From: Glaciimonas soli
GTDB lineage: Bacteria; Pseudomonadota; Gammaproteobacteria; Burkholderiales; Burkholderiaceae_D
Length of the DNA: 64,000 nucleotides
Reading direction: 5' to 3'
Assembly (NCBI RefSeq): GCF_009497155.1
Contig: NZ_WINI01000005.1
Span: 1-64,000, forward strand
Position numbers and translations under genes: made by a program. Of this stretch, positions 44,823 to 56,320 are shown piece by piece. Numbering within the stretch: position 1 is the stretch's first letter; each line of letters begins with the position of its first letter. The notes beneath the pieces were generated by a model. That model ran no database searches, was not told where the DNA came from, and saw only the letters and a program-made list of their open reading frames with translations.

Positions 44823-46250
44823 CTAAACCGGCAACCTCAAAATCGCCTCCAACCCACCCTCGGGATGATTCCTCAAAGTCAGCGTCCCTCTATGATTCTC
44901 TGCAACATTGCGAGCAATCGTCAAACCCAAACCGGTTCCACCAGTATCTCGCGAACGCGATATTTCCAAACGGTGAAACGGTTCAAATACCGTATTCAAT
45001 TCATCTTCAGGTATGCCATTACCGCCATCACGAACGCGAATCACAATGAAGTCGCGCTTTTGCCCGCCCTCACCACTACTTTCACGAGCAATGCTCAAAC
45101 GTGCAAAATGCCCATACTTGACTGCGTTATCAACCAAATTTATCAAACAGCGGGATAAAGCACTCGGTTGCGCCATGATGGATGCTTGTGTGGTCCCGCT
45201 CAATGTCACATCTTGACCGGCATCGGCAGCATCGGCGCAGACACTATCGAGCAAGGAATCGATATCCAATAAACGCATTTTTTCGGCGGAATCCATGCTG
45301 CGTGCCAATTCCAGACCTTCACGCACCAGACTTTGCGTTGCCGCCAAATCTTCGAGCAATTTAGTACGCAACTCTAGGTCGGAGACTTTTTCCAGACGCA
45401 GGCGCAAGCGTGTCAACGGTGTCTGCAAATCATGCGTAATCGCAGCCAGCATATGCGTGCGATGTTCAATTTGCCGTTTAATCCTGGTCTGCATGCTATT
45501 GAAAGCGGTGGCAGCCAATCTGATTTCGGTTGGTCCGGTTTCTTGTAAGGGCGCTCTATCAATGTCGCGTCCTAGTTCCCCTGCAGCATCGGCCAAGTGC
45601 TTAATCGGGCGGGTAGTTATTTTCGCGACCAGATAGGCCAGCATCCCGATTAATACCAGGAACAACGCAAGGTAAGGGGAAATGAAAGGCAAGCCCGGTA
45701 CACCCGGTCCATGGCCGCGCAGCTCGCTGGGTTCGCGCATCATGCGCAATTTCAATTTCAATAAAGCGCCGTCTTGCAAACCAACGTACACCACCTGACA
45801 CTGATTAAAGTGCCGACGTATTCTTTCATTTAGAGGAGTGGGATCAGGTCCTATCCTTTTGCTTACATTAAAGCTGCAACCAGTCTGTTGAGAAACGACT
45901 ATCTGACGCGTTGCTCCCAGTCGATTTTTGAGCAGCGCCGATAACGAATTATTTTCATCTGTCGCATTTTCGGTATTGCTCACAAGGCTGGCTTCTACAC
46001 CAAAATTCTCGCTGGTTTGCAATACCACTTGCCGCATCTCGGGGCTGCGATTATCCAGTGACAATACCAGTTGTTCAACCCGTTCCGCGATACGAAAATC
46101 GTAGAGTTCGCGCATGGTACCGCGAACCTCGTTATCCGCTAGCCACTTGGTGGTGCCGGCAGCGACCAGAATACCGGCCAATAAAATCAAGAAAACGCGC
46201 CTGGCAATTGAGCCAGACAGCAAATTGGAGAACGAATTAGAAAGCTTCAT
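44823..46250 (-). CDS. Sensor histidine kinase, OmpR/EnvZ-type
   Basis: The 475-aa kinase has a first helix (about 18-38), a periplasmic sensor of about 150 residues, a second helix (LALFLVLIGMLAYLVAKI), HAMP, then H-box HDLQTPLTRLRLR, N-box NLVDNAVKYG, and G-boxes VRDGGNGIP and GGTGLGLTIARN. It lies 170 bp after its response regulator on the same strand. The sensor may detect envelope stress; the neighbouring Spy-like and MdtABC genes suggest a BaeS-like role. That is inference. Confidence 0.95.
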   Translation of the reverse strand: MKLSNSFSNLLSGSIARRVFLILLAGILVAAGTTKWLADNEVRGTMRELYDFRIAERVEQLVLSLDNRSPEMRQVVLQTSENFGVEASLVSNTENATDENNSLSALLKNRLGATRQIVVSQQTGCSFNVSKRIGPDPTPLNERIRRHFNQCQVVYVGLQDGALLKLKLRMMREPSELRGHGPGVPGLPFISPYLALFLVLIGMLAYLVAKITTRPIKHLADAAGELGRDIDRAPLQETGPTEIRLAATAFNSMQTRIKRQIEHRTHMLAAITHDLQTPLTRLRLRLEKVSDLELRTKLLEDLAATQSLVREGLELARSMDSAEKMRLLDIDSLLDSVCADAADAGQDVTLSGTTQASIMAQPSALSRCLINLVDNAVKYGHFARLSIARESSGEGGQKRDFIVIRVRDGGNGIPEDELNTVFEPFHRLEISRSRDTGGTGLGLTIARNVAENHRGTLTLRNHPEGGLEAILRLPV

Positions 46251-46420
46251 TACAAGTAGTCAGTTCAACTGAATTGATGAAAAATAAATGGATGGATTTT
46301 TTGTCTGGCAAAACAGGAGGAGGAGTCATAGTGAGCCATGGCGACGGCAAGCAATGTCGCCAGGCGGGAAAAGATTCAACTTACACCCATCAATTTAGCT
46401 GGACTGACTATTTAGCCCTG

Positions 46421-47152
46421 TCATTGTTCTACTGTCACCGTGGTGGCCAGAATATAACCTTCATTGCGAATAGTTTTGATGATGTTCGGTGTGCGAGCAT
46501 CATCGCCTAATTTTTGTCGCAAACGGCTGATTTGAATATCAACTGAACGATCAAAAGGATCGGCTTCACGTCCTTGCGTCAATTCCAATAACTGGTCGCG
46601 ATTCAAGATGCGATTAGGATGATCCAGAAAAACCTTCAATACCCGAAATTCCGCACCCGATAAAGCGATCACGACGCCAGCACGATTGACGACATGGCGC
46701 GCAATCAAGTCCAGAGTTAAACCAGAAAATTCGATTTTTTTCACTTCTGACTTTGCCATATTCGGCGGTAATGCCTGAGTGCGGCGCAGTACGCTGCGAA
46801 TCCTCGCAAATAATTCACGCGGTTCAAATGGCTTGGATAAATAATCATCGGCGCCCATTTCCAGACCCAATATACGATCCAGCGACTCACCACGCGCGGT
46901 CAACATGATGACGGGTATGCCGAAATGCACTGGGTGTGAGCGTAAATTGCGACACAAGGTCAAGCCATCATCGCCAGGCAAGGTAAGGTCAAGCACAATC
47001 AGATCGACGCGCGACTCTTCCAATATCTTACGCATTTCATTGCCATTGTTGGCCCCCAGAGTACGCAAGCCATTGGCGTCCAGATATTCGGCCAATAAGC
47101 TGCGAATTTCCCTATCGTCATCAACGATTAATATTTGCGCTGTAGTGTCCAT
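46421..47152 (-). CDS. OmpR-family response regulator
   Basis: The 243-aa protein has the receiver DDD pocket (ILIVDDDREIR), phospho-acceptor in LIVLDLTLPGDDG, conserved Lys in DDYLSKPFEP, and a C-terminal winged helix (ALSGAEFRVLKVFLDHPNRI, SVDIQISRLRQKLGDD). ATG 47152. It is divergent from the Spy-like gene and may control both it and the downstream RND pump. Between it and the kinase is a small hairpin (TGGCGAC at 46339 with GTCGCCA ending at 46362). Confidence 0.95.
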   Translation of the reverse strand: MDTTAQILIVDDDREIRSLLAEYLDANGLRTLGANNGNEMRKILEESRVDLIVLDLTLPGDDGLTLCRNLRSHPVHFGIPVIMLTARGESLDRILGLEMGADDYLSKPFEPRELFARIRSVLRRTQALPPNMAKSEVKKIEFSGLTLDLIARHVVNRAGVVIALSGAEFRVLKVFLDHPNRILNRDQLLELTQGREADPFDRSVDIQISRLRQKLGDDARTPNIIKTIRNEGYILATTVTVEQ

Positions 47153-47478
47153 GGTTATGATTACTTATCCTAAAACAAATGTTGTTAAATATCTATTTAA
47201 TGCGTATTTCATGCTGTGAATAAGGGCGTGAAGCAACAATTCCCTGCTATGAATTATGTCCATTCCTCACTATGCCCGTGTGAGCATTTTGTATATAGCC
47301 ATATCATAAACGGATTTAGAAACATAACGATACAAAGCAATTGCCGTCTTATATAAAAGGATACAAACGCGCGGCACGACGAAAGAAAGCCGACACATGG
47401 TTGCGGTCTAATGAAGTTGTGCAGAAGATCATCTGCCTCAAGATGCGCAGGCATCATTCATGAACGAAAGGATTTATC
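47153..47478. promoter_or_regulatory. Divergent control region, response regulator / Spy-like gene
   Basis: These 326 bp hold promoters for both directions. The heptamer ATACAAA occurs at 47330-47336 and 47361-47367, 31 bp apart, and its complement at 47288-47294. The spacing (three helical turns) suits an OmpR-family regulator, but this is inference. Confidence 0.5.
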
Positions 47479-48036
47479 ATGTTAAAACTTCAATTTCGTA
47501 AACAACTTCTCGCTAGCGTTGCGGCTCTTTCCATCGGTGCTTTTGGTATGAGTGCCTACGCACAATCGGCAAGCGATACAGCGGCACCTGGCGCAGCACC
47601 AGCCACTGGCCAAATGCGCCACGCACCAACGCCAGAACAGCGGGCAAAGTTTGCCGCCGACATGGCCAAACGTGAAGCTAAATTGCATGACGCTTTAAAA
47701 CTCACACCAAATCAGGAAGGTGCCTGGACAACTTTCGTCGCTCAGATAAAAGCCCAACTTCCAGAAGGCGGCATGCAGCGTCCTAATAAAGATGACTGGA
47801 AAAATCTCACCACGCCACAGCGCCTGCAAAAACAATCAGAACGCATGGCTAAAATGCAAGAGCGCATGACGGCACGCGCTGCGAGCATCAACACGTTCTA
47901 TGCTCAGTTAAGCCCGGAGCAACAAAAAACTTTTGATAAACATTTTGCGCAAATGCATCGCCGTGGTCACCATGGTCCAAATGGCGGAAAAATGTCAAAA
48001 CAAAATAATGGCACACCAATTGATTCAGGTGCCTGA
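47479..48036 (+). CDS. Spy/CpxP-like periplasmic LTxxQ-motif protein
   Basis: The 185-aa precursor has a signal peptide ending AYA. The LTPNQEGAWTTF and LSPEQQKTFDKHF motifs match the LTxxQ repeats of Spy/CpxP, a periplasmic ATP-independent chaperone. The C-terminus is His/Gly-rich (HRRGHHGPNGG), which may bind metal. An AGGA site precedes ATG 47479. It is divergent from the two-component system and precedes the mdtABC-type operon. Confidence 0.88.
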   Translation: MLKLQFRKQLLASVAALSIGAFGMSAYAQSASDTAAPGAAPATGQMRHAPTPEQRAKFAADMAKREAKLHDALKLTPNQEGAWTTFVAQIKAQLPEGGMQRPNKDDWKNLTTPQRLQKQSERMAKMQERMTARAASINTFYAQLSPEQQKTFDKHFAQMHRRGHHGPNGGKMSKQNNGTPIDSGA

Positions 48037-48070
48037 TTAGATTTCAAACGCAATCATTTTTACAATGATC

Positions 48071-48103
48071 CAACCTCAATCCTGCTCGGGCAGGGTTGAG
48101 GTG
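48071..48103 (+). terminator. Hairpin after the Spy-like gene
   Basis: CAACCTCAATCCTGC pairs with GCAGGGTTGAGGTG with one bulge. There is no T-run; it may attenuate rather than terminate. Confidence 0.45.
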
Positions 48104-48256
48104 CATGTCAACACGGCCAAAACCTCCCGAAAGAAATTTGCCCCCTTTTCCACTTCAATTTTGTAAAGATTTGCAGTTATCACGACATCATGTGAAAATT
48201 TCCCGCTACACTGCTGCAATCCTTTTCTCTACTGACTCCGCTGAATTTTGCCTGCG

Positions 48257-49720
48257 ATGAATACCACTCCCTCCCCAAATAAGAAAACCCCTGATATGCA
48301 ATCCACAACATCAAGTCGTCGCTGGTTATGGTTATCGTTGATCATCGTATTGGCAATAGCAGCCTATTTTATTTGGGGCCGTAAACCAGCTACTCCAGCC
48401 GGTGCTGATGCAGCAACCGCGCAAGCAGCCGGTAAACAAGGAAAAAAGGGAGGGGGTCGCGGTATGGGCGGTGGCGCAAATATGGTGATGCCCGTCGGCG
48501 TTGCGACAGCAAAAACGGATGATGTACATATTTATCTGTCCGGTCTTGGCGGCGTAACACCGATTGCTACCACAGTAGTCAATAGCCAAGTTACTGGTCA
48601 ATTGACTGCTTTAGACTTTACTGAAGGCGAAATCGTCAAAAAAGGTCAGTTGCTGGCACAAATTGACCCACGTCCGTTTCAAGTCGCCATCACAGAAGCT
48701 GAAGGCGCTTTAGCCCGTGATTCCGCACAGTTAAAAGCAGCACAAGTTGATTTACAGCGTTACCGCACTTTGTTGGCGCAGGACTCTATCGCCAGCCAAC
48801 AGGTCGATACCCAGGCTGCTTTGGTCAAACAATACGAAGGCACTGTTAAAACCGATCAGGGCACATTAGATAACGCTCGCCTGCAATTAACTTATTCCCG
48901 GATCACTGCACCAATTGGCGGTCGGCTCGGTTTGCGCACTGTCGATCTGGGCAACAATGTTCAGGCCAATGGCACCACAGGCATTGTCTCCATCACACAA
49001 CTACAACCCATCACGGTCGTCTTCAGCATCCCGGAAGACAATATTCCTGCGGTGATGAAGCAAATACAAGCCGGTAAAAAACTCTATACAGAAGCCTGGG
49101 ATAGAGCGCAAACAACCAAGTTGGCTGAAGGTACGCTGCTCACCATCGACAATCAGGTCGACTCGACCACCGGCACGATCAAACTGAAAGCGCAATTTCC
49201 GAATACAAATTACAACCTGTTCCCGCAACAATTCGTCAATGCAAAACTGCTGCTCGACACCTTGAAGGGCGCGACAGTGATTCCTAACTCGGCTATTCAG
49301 CGTGGTTCAGATGGTTTGTATGTGTATGTGGTCAAAGCTGACAATACCGTGACCCTTCGTAACATCGTTGCTGGTCCGGTTGAGGGCGAACAAACCGCGA
49401 TAACGAGTGGTGTACAAGTTGGCGATACCGTCGTGGTCGATGGCATCGATAAACTGCGTGAAGGCGCGAAAGTCGAGCCTATCAAACGCGGCGCTGGTGG
49501 CGCTCTGGGCGATGCGCAGAAAATGACCGCTGCTGATGCGCCAAAACATGGACATCATCACGACCAGGATCAAACGGCGGATGCAGGCACTACAAAAGCG
49601 GCAGCGGCGACGTCGGCAACCAGCACAGCGCCAATAGCCGCCAATACCGACGCAGATGCTTCCAAAACCTGGCACAAAAATAAAGCGGCACCCGCACCAG
49701 CTCCTGCGGCTGCAAACTAA
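48257..49720 (+). CDS. mdtA: RND efflux periplasmic adaptor MdtA-type
   Basis: The adaptor joins the pump and outer-membrane channel. ATG 48257 is chosen over an upstream TTG. A membrane anchor lies near residue 20-35, then a Gly/Lys-rich linker. The HlyD/lipoyl domain (VVNSQVTGQLTALDFTEGEIVKKGQL), an alpha hairpin (about 130-190), and the beta-barrel (VVFSIPEDNIPAVM) follow. The C-terminal tail is Ala/His-rich, longer than in E. coli MdtA (415 aa). It heads the mdtABC-oprM operon. Confidence 0.94.
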   Translation: MNTTPSPNKKTPDMQSTTSSRRWLWLSLIIVLAIAAYFIWGRKPATPAGADAATAQAAGKQGKKGGGRGMGGGANMVMPVGVATAKTDDVHIYLSGLGGVTPIATTVVNSQVTGQLTALDFTEGEIVKKGQLLAQIDPRPFQVAITEAEGALARDSAQLKAAQVDLQRYRTLLAQDSIASQQVDTQAALVKQYEGTVKTDQGTLDNARLQLTYSRITAPIGGRLGLRTVDLGNNVQANGTTGIVSITQLQPITVVFSIPEDNIPAVMKQIQAGKKLYTEAWDRAQTTKLAEGTLLTIDNQVDSTTGTIKLKAQFPNTNYNLFPQQFVNAKLLLDTLKGATVIPNSAIQRGSDGLYVYVVKADNTVTLRNIVAGPVEGEQTAITSGVQVGDTVVVDGIDKLREGAKVEPIKRGAGGALGDAQKMTAADAPKHGHHHDQDQTADAGTTKAAAATSATSTAPIAANTDADASKTWHKNKAAPAPAPAAAN

Positions 49721-49728
49721 CAAATGTA

Positions 49729-49836
49729 GCTCCCCTCGCCCGCTTAGGGAGAGGGGTTGGGGAAAGGGAGCGCGTCGCAAATTTTCTTAGACACGCTCCC
49801 TCTTTCCCGGCCTCTCTCCCACCCGTGGGGGAGAGA
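49729..49836. repeat. Inverted-repeat element between mdtA and mdtB
   Basis: GGGAGAGGGGTTGGGGAAAG and its 3' extension (49747-49772) are complementary, with mismatches, to 49794-49820. Each arm also forms its own small G/C hairpin. It is an intergenic repeat, not a clear terminator. Confidence 0.55.
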
Positions 49837-49892
49837 AGCAAACCGCGTCACATCAGCATCCAGATTAACCGCGAACCAACAACGAGCAGCGC

Positions 49893-52800
49893 ATGAATCC
49901 CTCACGTCAGTTTATTCTCCGTCCCGTCGCTACCACCTTATTAATGGTGGCTATTTTTCTGGTCGGGGTTGTTGCATATAAACAGCTCCCACTTTCGGCG
50001 TTGCCAGAAGTCGATTATCCAACGATACAGGTAGTCACCTTATATCCTGGTGCCAGCCCGGATGTGATGACCTCATCTGTTACCGCGCCATTGGAACGTC
50101 AGTTCGGACAAATGCCGGGTCTCAATCAGATGTCCTCAACCAGCTCCGGTGGCGCATCGGTGATCACGCTGCAATTTAGCCTGGACCTGAGCCTCGACGT
50201 CGCGGAACAAGAAGTACAAGCAGCGATCAACGCGGGTACCAATTTACTGCCTTCAGATTTACCGAATCCGCCGATTTACAACAAAGTCAATCCGGCCGAT
50301 ACACCTATCATGTCGCTGGCGATCACGTCAAAAACGCTGCCGCTGCCGAAAGTACAAGATTTAATCGACACCCGTCTGGCGCAAAAAATCTCGCAAGTAC
50401 CAGGCGTCGGTCTGGTGACACTATCTGGTGGTCAACGCCCTGCGGTACGTTTGCAGCTGAACCCACGCGCAGTCGCTGCACTTGGCCTGAATCTGGATGA
50501 TATCCGCACCGCTATCGGTAACGCTAACGTCAATCAAGCAAAAGGGAGCTTCGATGGCCCTACCCGCGCCTCCACGATTGACGCCAACGATCAGCTTCAA
50601 TCCGCTGATGAGTACCGGAATCTGATCATTGCTTTTAAAAGTGGTGCACCTATCCGTATCAGCGACATCGCCACTGTCATCGACGATGCCGAAAATGTTC
50701 GGTTGGCAGCATGGGCGAATACTTCGCCTGCGGTGATTTTGAATATTCAACGTCAGCCAGGCGCTAACGTTATTGGCGTAGTCGACAGCATCAAAAAAAT
50801 TCTGCCCTCTCTGCAAGATACTTTGCCCGGCGCGATTGATGTCAAAGTCCTTACTGACCGTACCACTACGATTCGCGCTTCCGTCACCGACGTCGAACAC
50901 GAGCTGATCCTCGCGGTGGTATTGGTGGTGATGGTGATTTTCCTTTTCTTGCGCAATATTCCGGCCACTATCATTCCTAGCGTTGCGGTACCGCTATCGC
51001 TGATTGGCACTTTCGGCATCATGTATCTGACCGGATTCTCGATCAACAATCTGACCTTGATGGCACTCACGATTGCCACCGGGTTCGTGGTCGATGATGC
51101 GATTGTGATGATTGAAAATATTCATCGTTACATCGAAGAAGGCATGAAGCCATTGCAGGCCGCATTGAAAGGCGCAGAGCAAATCGGCTTTACGATTATT
51201 TCGCTGACTTTTTCCCTGATCGCAGTATTGATCCCGTTGCTGTTCATGGGTGATGTGGTTGGTCGCTTATTCCGCGAATTTGCGATTACGCTCGCCGTGG
51301 CTATTTTGATTTCCGCTTTCATTTCGCTGACGTTAACACCAATGATGTGCGCCAAACTATTGCGCCATATCCCTGACGAAGAACAGAGCTGGTTTTATCG
51401 CAAAGCCGGTGCTTTTTTTGATCGCGTGATTGCCCGTTACGGCAAAATGTTGGAATGGGTGCTGGAACGTCAATTTGCCACGCTGATGGTTGCTTTTGGC
51501 ACCTTGGCGCTGACAGTCGTGTTGTATATCTTTATTCCAAAAGGCTTTTTCCCGGTACAAGATACTGGCGTAATTCAAGGGATATCGGAAGCGTCGCAAT
51601 CAATTTCATTTGGTGCCATGGCAGAGCGTCAGCAAGCGGTCGCTAAAGTCATATTGAAAGACCCTGCTGTCGAAAGTTTGTCATCCTTCATTGGTGTCGA
51701 CGGTACCAACGCCACCCTCAACAGTGGCCGCATGTTGATTAATCTAAAGCCACGCGATGAACGCGGCGGTGTCGATGGCAAAGGTGGTTATATAAGCGCC
51801 AGCGACATCATTCGTCGTCTGCAACATTCTTTGCACGATACGCTAGACATCACGCTATACATGCAACCGGTACAGGATCTGACCATTGAAGACAGCGTCA
51901 GCCGCACCCAATATCAATTCAGCGTTGAAGATGCTAACCCTGCTGAATTGAGCATTTGGGTTCCCAAGTTAATTACGCGCTTACAGAAAATTCCTGAACT
52001 GGCCGATGTCGCCAGCAATCAGCAAGATTTAGGTTTGCAAACTTATATCAAGATTGATAGAGATGCCGCGTCGCGTCTTGGCATTACCACCGCTGCGATC
52101 GACAATGCGCTATATAACGCCTTTGGTCAGCGTTTGATCTCCACCATTTACACGCAGTCGAATCAATATCGCGTGGTGATGGAAGTCCATCCTGACTATC
52201 AAAAAGGACCTAGTGCTTTAGACAGCATTTTCTTGGTTGCGGCCAACGGTGATCAAGTTCCTCTGACCAGCATTTCCACTATCACTGAGAAGACCACGCC
52301 ATTGGTGGTCAATCACATTGGTCAATTCCCCGCCACCACCATTTCATTCAATCTGGCACCGGGTGCCTCATTGGGTGCTGCGGTCGATGCGATCAAAGCG
52401 GCAGAAGCTGAAATCGGCATGCCTGCCAGTACCGAAACCCGCTTCCAGGGTGCTGCACTGGCATTCCAGGCATCACTCAGCAATACGCTATGGCTGATTT
52501 TGGCGGCGATTATCACTATGTATATCGTGCTGGGTGTGCTGTATGAAAGTTATATTCATCCGATTACGATTCTATCGACGCTGCCTTCTGCAGGTGTCGG
52601 TGCCTTGTTATCACTGATGATTTCGGGAACCGATCTGGGCATTATCGGCATCATCGGTATCGTCCTGCTGATCGGTATCGTCAAGAAAAACGCGATTATG
52701 ATGATCGACTTTGCACTCGACGCCGAACGCAATCAAGGTTTAGCGCCGCGTGAAGCGATTTTCCAGGCTTGCTTGTTACGCTTCCGTCCGATCCTGATGA

Positions 52801-53054
52801 CCACCATGGCGGCTTTACTGGGTGCATTACCGCTCATGATAGGTAATGGCGTTGGTTCAGAGCTACGGCAGCCACTCGGTATCACCATGGTCGGTGGTTT
52901 GCTGGTATCGCAAGTGCTGACTTTATTTACGACACCTGTGATTTATCTGGCATTTGATAAGTTGGCGCGCCGCTTCAAAGAGCGCTTTGGGAATGACGAT
53001 GACGACCTTGGTGAACACCATGGCACACCGGCCTTATCTCCTGAACAGCAATAA
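49893..53054 (+). CDS. mdtB: RND efflux inner-membrane subunit MdtB-type
   Basis: The 1053-aa transporter is an HAE1-family pump with twelve helices and two large periplasmic loops. Motifs include [20 protein letters not shown] at the start, [16 protein letters not shown] with the proton-relay aspartates, and [20 protein letters not shown] in the second half. In E. coli MdtB and MdtC work as an MdtB2C heterotrimer on bile salts and novobiocin. It is 172 bp after mdtA. Confidence 0.96.
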   Translation: MNPSRQFILRPVATTLLMVAIFLVGVVAYKQLPLSALPEVDYPTIQVVTLYPGASPDVMTSSVTAPLERQFGQMPGLNQMSSTSSGGASVITLQFSLDLSLDVAEQEVQAAINAGTNLLPSDLPNPPIYNKVNPADTPIMSLAITSKTLPLPKVQDLIDTRLAQKISQVPGVGLVTLSGGQRPAVRLQLNPRAVAALGLNLDDIRTAIGNANVNQAKGSFDGPTRASTIDANDQLQSADEYRNLIIAFKSGAPIRISDIATVIDDAENVRLAAWANTSPAVILNIQRQPGANVIGVVDSIKKILPSLQDTLPGAIDVKVLTDRTTTIRASVTDVEHELILAVVLVVMVIFLFLRNIPATIIPSVAVPLSLIGTFGIMYLTGFSINNLTLMALTIATGFVVDDAIVMIENIHRYIEEGMKPLQAALKGAEQIGFTIISLTFSLIAVLIPLLFMGDVVGRLFREFAITLAVAILISAFISLTLTPMMCAKLLRHIPDEEQSWFYRKAGAFFDRVIARYGKMLEWVLERQFATLMVAFGTLALTVVLYIFIPKGFFPVQDTGVIQGISEASQSISFGAMAERQQAVAKVILKDPAVESLSSFIGVDGTNATLNSGRMLINLKPRDERGGVDGKGGYISASDIIRRLQHSLHDTLDITLYMQPVQDLTIEDSVSRTQYQFSVEDANPAELSIWVPKLITRLQKIPELADVASNQQDLGLQTYIKIDRDAASRLGITTAAIDNALYNAFGQRLISTIYTQSNQYRVVMEVHPDYQKGPSALDSIFLVAANGDQVPLTSISTITEKTTPLVVNHIGQFPATTISFNLAPGASLGAAVDAIKAAEAEIGMPASTETRFQGAALAFQASLSNTLWLILAAIITMYIVLGVLYESYIHPITILSTLPSAGVGALLSLMISGTDLGIIGIIGIVLLIGIVKKNAIMMIDFALDAERNQGLAPREAIFQACLLRFRPILMTTMAALLGALPLMIGNGVGSELRQPLGITMVGGLLVSQVLTLFTTPVIYLAFDKLARRFKERFGNDDDDLGEHHGTPALSPEQQ

Positions 53055-53069
53055 GCGGACGAGAAACAG

Positions 53070-56000
53070 ATGAATATTTCACTCCCGTTTATTCAACGGC
53101 CGATTGCCACCACGCTACTGACCATCGGTGTTGCGTTAGCAGGGTTGGTGGCGTTCCGCATGCTGGCGGTTTCGCCTTTACCGCAAGTTGATTTGCCGAC
53201 GATTTCGGTTTCGGCATCAATGCCTGGTGCCAGTCCGGAAACCATGGCGGCAACCATAGCAACACCGCTGGAACGTGCGCTAGGCTCAATTGCTGGCATC
53301 ACAGAAATGACTTCATCGAGTTCGCTGAACTCGACTCGTATCACATTGCAATTTGACCTTAGCCGCGATATCGATGGTGCCGCGCGTGATGTCCAGGCGG
53401 CGTTGAATGCTGCTCGCAATTTGCTGCCGACCGGTATGCCTAGCAGCCCGACCTATCGCAAAGTTAATCCGTCCAGTGCACCTATCCTGATTCTGTCGTT
53501 AACTTCTGACAGCATGACGCAAGGCCAAATGTATGATGTTGCCGACACCATTCTGGCGCAAAAAATATCACAGGTACAAGGCGTTGGTCAGGTTAGCGTA
53601 GGCGGTAGTTCACAACCTGCTGTCAGGATAGAACTGAACCCGACTGCGCTCAATAAATACGGCATCGGCAGCGCCGACGTCAGTAATGCAGTCGCCGCCA
53701 CCAATGCCAATCGTCCCAAAGGTATGCTGGAAGAGGGCAATAAAAATTGGACCATTACCGCCAACGATCAGGTCAGTACCGCTGCCGAATATAAGCCGTT
53801 AGTCGTCTCTTATCGCAACGGATCGCCGATACGTGTTTCTGATGTTGCCGATGTCGTCGATTCCGTGGCGGATTTGCGTAACGCCGGATCAGCCGATGGG
53901 AAGCCTGCGATTCTGATCATCATCACACAGCAACCCGGTGCCAATATTATTGAAACCGTGGATCAGATCCGCGCCATGCTGCCGCAGCTGAATGCATCAA
54001 TCCCCGCCGCCATCACGATGAAAGTGGCGATGGATAGGACGCCGACAATTCGGGCATCGCTTAAAGATACCGAACACACGTTGCTGATGTCGATTGCCTT
54101 GGTGATCATGGTGGTATTTATATTCTTGCGTAATGCCCGCGCAGCACTGATCCCTACCGTGGCGGTACCGATTTCCCTGATCGGGACGTTTGGGATTATG
54201 TATTTGCTCGGTTACAGCCTGGATAATTTATCCTTGATGGCGCTGACGATTGCCACTGGTTTTGTGGTCGATGATGCCATTGTGGTGCTGGAAAACGTCT
54301 CACGCCATGTCGAAAATGGGATGAAGCCTTACGATGCGGCCATCAAAGGGGCGCGTGAGGTGGGCTTTACCGTGCTCTCCATGAGTATTTCTCTGGTCGC
54401 CGTTTTCATTCCGATTTTACTGATGGGCGGCATTGTGGGCCGCTTGTTCCGCGAATTTGCCGTGACCTTGTCGGCCGCCATTTTTGTTTCACTGATCGTG
54501 TCCCTAACTACCACGCCGATGATGTGTGCACGCTTGTTGAAGCACGAACCACATCGCAAGCAAGGACGCTTTTTTGACTACACCGAACGCATGTTCGATG
54601 CGATGCTAAACGGCTATAAACGTTCGTTGGCATGGGCGTTAAATGTTCCGCTATTGATGTTACTGATTTTAGTCGGCACAATTTTTCTCAACATACATCT
54701 ATATAAAATCGTTCCAAAAGGGTTATTCCCTCAACAAGACACCGGACGGATGATCGGTGGTATTCAAGGCGATCAGTCGATTTCATATCAAGCGATGAAG
54801 GTGAAACTCGATGAGTTTGTCGATATCGTCAAAAAAGACCCTGCTGTGAATAACGTGATTGCCTTCACTGGTGGTGGTCAGCGTAACAGGGGCACGATGT
54901 TTATTACACTCAAACCTTTATCTGAACGCAAAATGAGCGCCGACCAGGTGATCGCACGCCTGCGCGTAAAAACCAGTCATGTCCCGGGAGCGAGTTTATT
55001 TTTACAATCAGTGCAGGATATTCGGGCCGGCGGTCGTTCTAGCGATGCGCAGTATCAATACACTTTGCAATCCGATGATCTGAACGAATTACGCACCTGG
55101 GCGCCTAAAATTCAACTGGCACTTTCCAAGTTACCCGAGCTGACAGACGTCAATACCGATCAGAATGACAAAGGTCTGCAAACCACCGTCACGATAGATC
55201 GTGAAACCGCAATTCGTACCGGTGCCACGCCACAATTGATTGACACTTCGCTCAACAATTTATTTGGTCAACGTCAAGTCTCAACGATTTATAGCGGCAT
55301 GAACCAATATCATGTGGTGATGGAAGCGGCACCGCAATATTGGCAAAGTCCGCAAATTTTAAAAGATACTTATATTAGTATCACGCCGCTCAATGCAAAC
55401 TTATCGGCTACTACCTCGGCATTGGGTACGCCTCCAACCTTGACAGCGGGCGGCCAGCAATCATCCAATTCTTCGCTGGCACAAACCCTGTCAACTGCAG
55501 TGGAAAATCAAGTTCCGTTGTCATCGTTTGCGACTTTTGCGGCGACTAACACGGCCCTGGCGGTGAATCATCAAAGTCAATTTATCGCCGCGACAATTTC
55601 GTTTAATCTGCCGGAAGGAACATCGCTGTCAGACGCCACAATCGCTATCAACGCTGCGATGGCCAAGCTTGGTGTACCGACGTCCGTGCACGGCACTTTT
55701 GCGGGCACTGCCAATGTCTTTCAATCGTCATTGGACAATCAGCCACTATTGATTTTGACGGCGTTGCTGGCGGTGTATATCGTACTGGGTGTTTTGTATG
55801 AAAGTTATGTACATCCGATCACCATTCTCTCTACTTTGCCATCCGCTGGTGTCGGTGCTTTGCTGGCACTATTGCTGACCAAAACGGAATTCAGTTTAAT
55901 CGCATTGATCGGGGTAATTCTGCTGATCGGTATCGTCAAGAAAAACGCCATCATGATGATCGACTTTGCATTAGACGCCGAACGACATCAAGGCTTGTCG

Positions 56001-56291
56001 CCTCGCGATGCAATTTTCCAGGCGTGCGTATTGCGTTTCCGCCCGATCATGATGACCACCATGGCTGCCCTATTCGGAGCGATTCCATTGGCACTTGGTG
56101 CTGGCGATGGCGCTGAATTGCGAACACCGCTGGGTATTTCGATTGTCGGCGGTCTGATCATGAGCCAGTTGCTGACTTTGTATACGACACCTGTGGTGTA
56201 TCTGTGTATGGATTGGATGCGTTTGTGGAGTAAAAACAAATGGGATCACCGCGGTGGACGAGCCCCTGATCCAGATGAGGCAACGGTCTGA
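53070..56291 (+). CDS. mdtC: RND efflux inner-membrane subunit MdtC-type
   Basis: The 1073-aa partner of MdtB has the same layout and starts [20 protein letters not shown]. The helix-4 motif [16 protein letters not shown] carries the proton-relay aspartates. A stretch of about 40 residues (from [12 protein letters not shown] to TAVENQ, near residue 770-810) is a Ser/Thr/Asn/Gln-rich insertion not seen in the neighbouring MdtB. It is 15 bp after mdtB, and its stop overlaps an ATG of the channel gene. Confidence 0.96.
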   Translation: MNISLPFIQRPIATTLLTIGVALAGLVAFRMLAVSPLPQVDLPTISVSASMPGASPETMAATIATPLERALGSIAGITEMTSSSSLNSTRITLQFDLSRDIDGAARDVQAALNAARNLLPTGMPSSPTYRKVNPSSAPILILSLTSDSMTQGQMYDVADTILAQKISQVQGVGQVSVGGSSQPAVRIELNPTALNKYGIGSADVSNAVAATNANRPKGMLEEGNKNWTITANDQVSTAAEYKPLVVSYRNGSPIRVSDVADVVDSVADLRNAGSADGKPAILIIITQQPGANIIETVDQIRAMLPQLNASIPAAITMKVAMDRTPTIRASLKDTEHTLLMSIALVIMVVFIFLRNARAALIPTVAVPISLIGTFGIMYLLGYSLDNLSLMALTIATGFVVDDAIVVLENVSRHVENGMKPYDAAIKGAREVGFTVLSMSISLVAVFIPILLMGGIVGRLFREFAVTLSAAIFVSLIVSLTTTPMMCARLLKHEPHRKQGRFFDYTERMFDAMLNGYKRSLAWALNVPLLMLLILVGTIFLNIHLYKIVPKGLFPQQDTGRMIGGIQGDQSISYQAMKVKLDEFVDIVKKDPAVNNVIAFTGGGQRNRGTMFITLKPLSERKMSADQVIARLRVKTSHVPGASLFLQSVQDIRAGGRSSDAQYQYTLQSDDLNELRTWAPKIQLALSKLPELTDVNTDQNDKGLQTTVTIDRETAIRTGATPQLIDTSLNNLFGQRQVSTIYSGMNQYHVVMEAAPQYWQSPQILKDTYISITPLNANLSATTSALGTPPTLTAGGQQSSNSSLAQTLSTAVENQVPLSSFATFAATNTALAVNHQSQFIAATISFNLPEGTSLSDATIAINAAMAKLGVPTSVHGTFAGTANVFQSSLDNQPLLILTALLAVYIVLGVLYESYVHPITILSTLPSAGVGALLALLLTKTEFSLIALIGVILLIGIVKKNAIMMIDFALDAERHQGLSPRDAIFQACVLRFRPIMMTTMAALFGAIPLALGAGDGAELRTPLGISIVGGLIMSQLLTLYTTPVVYLCMDWMRLWSKNKWDHRGGRAPDPDEATV

Positions 56292-56320
56292 TGTCAATGA
56301 ATAAAAATTTCGGAGTTAGT

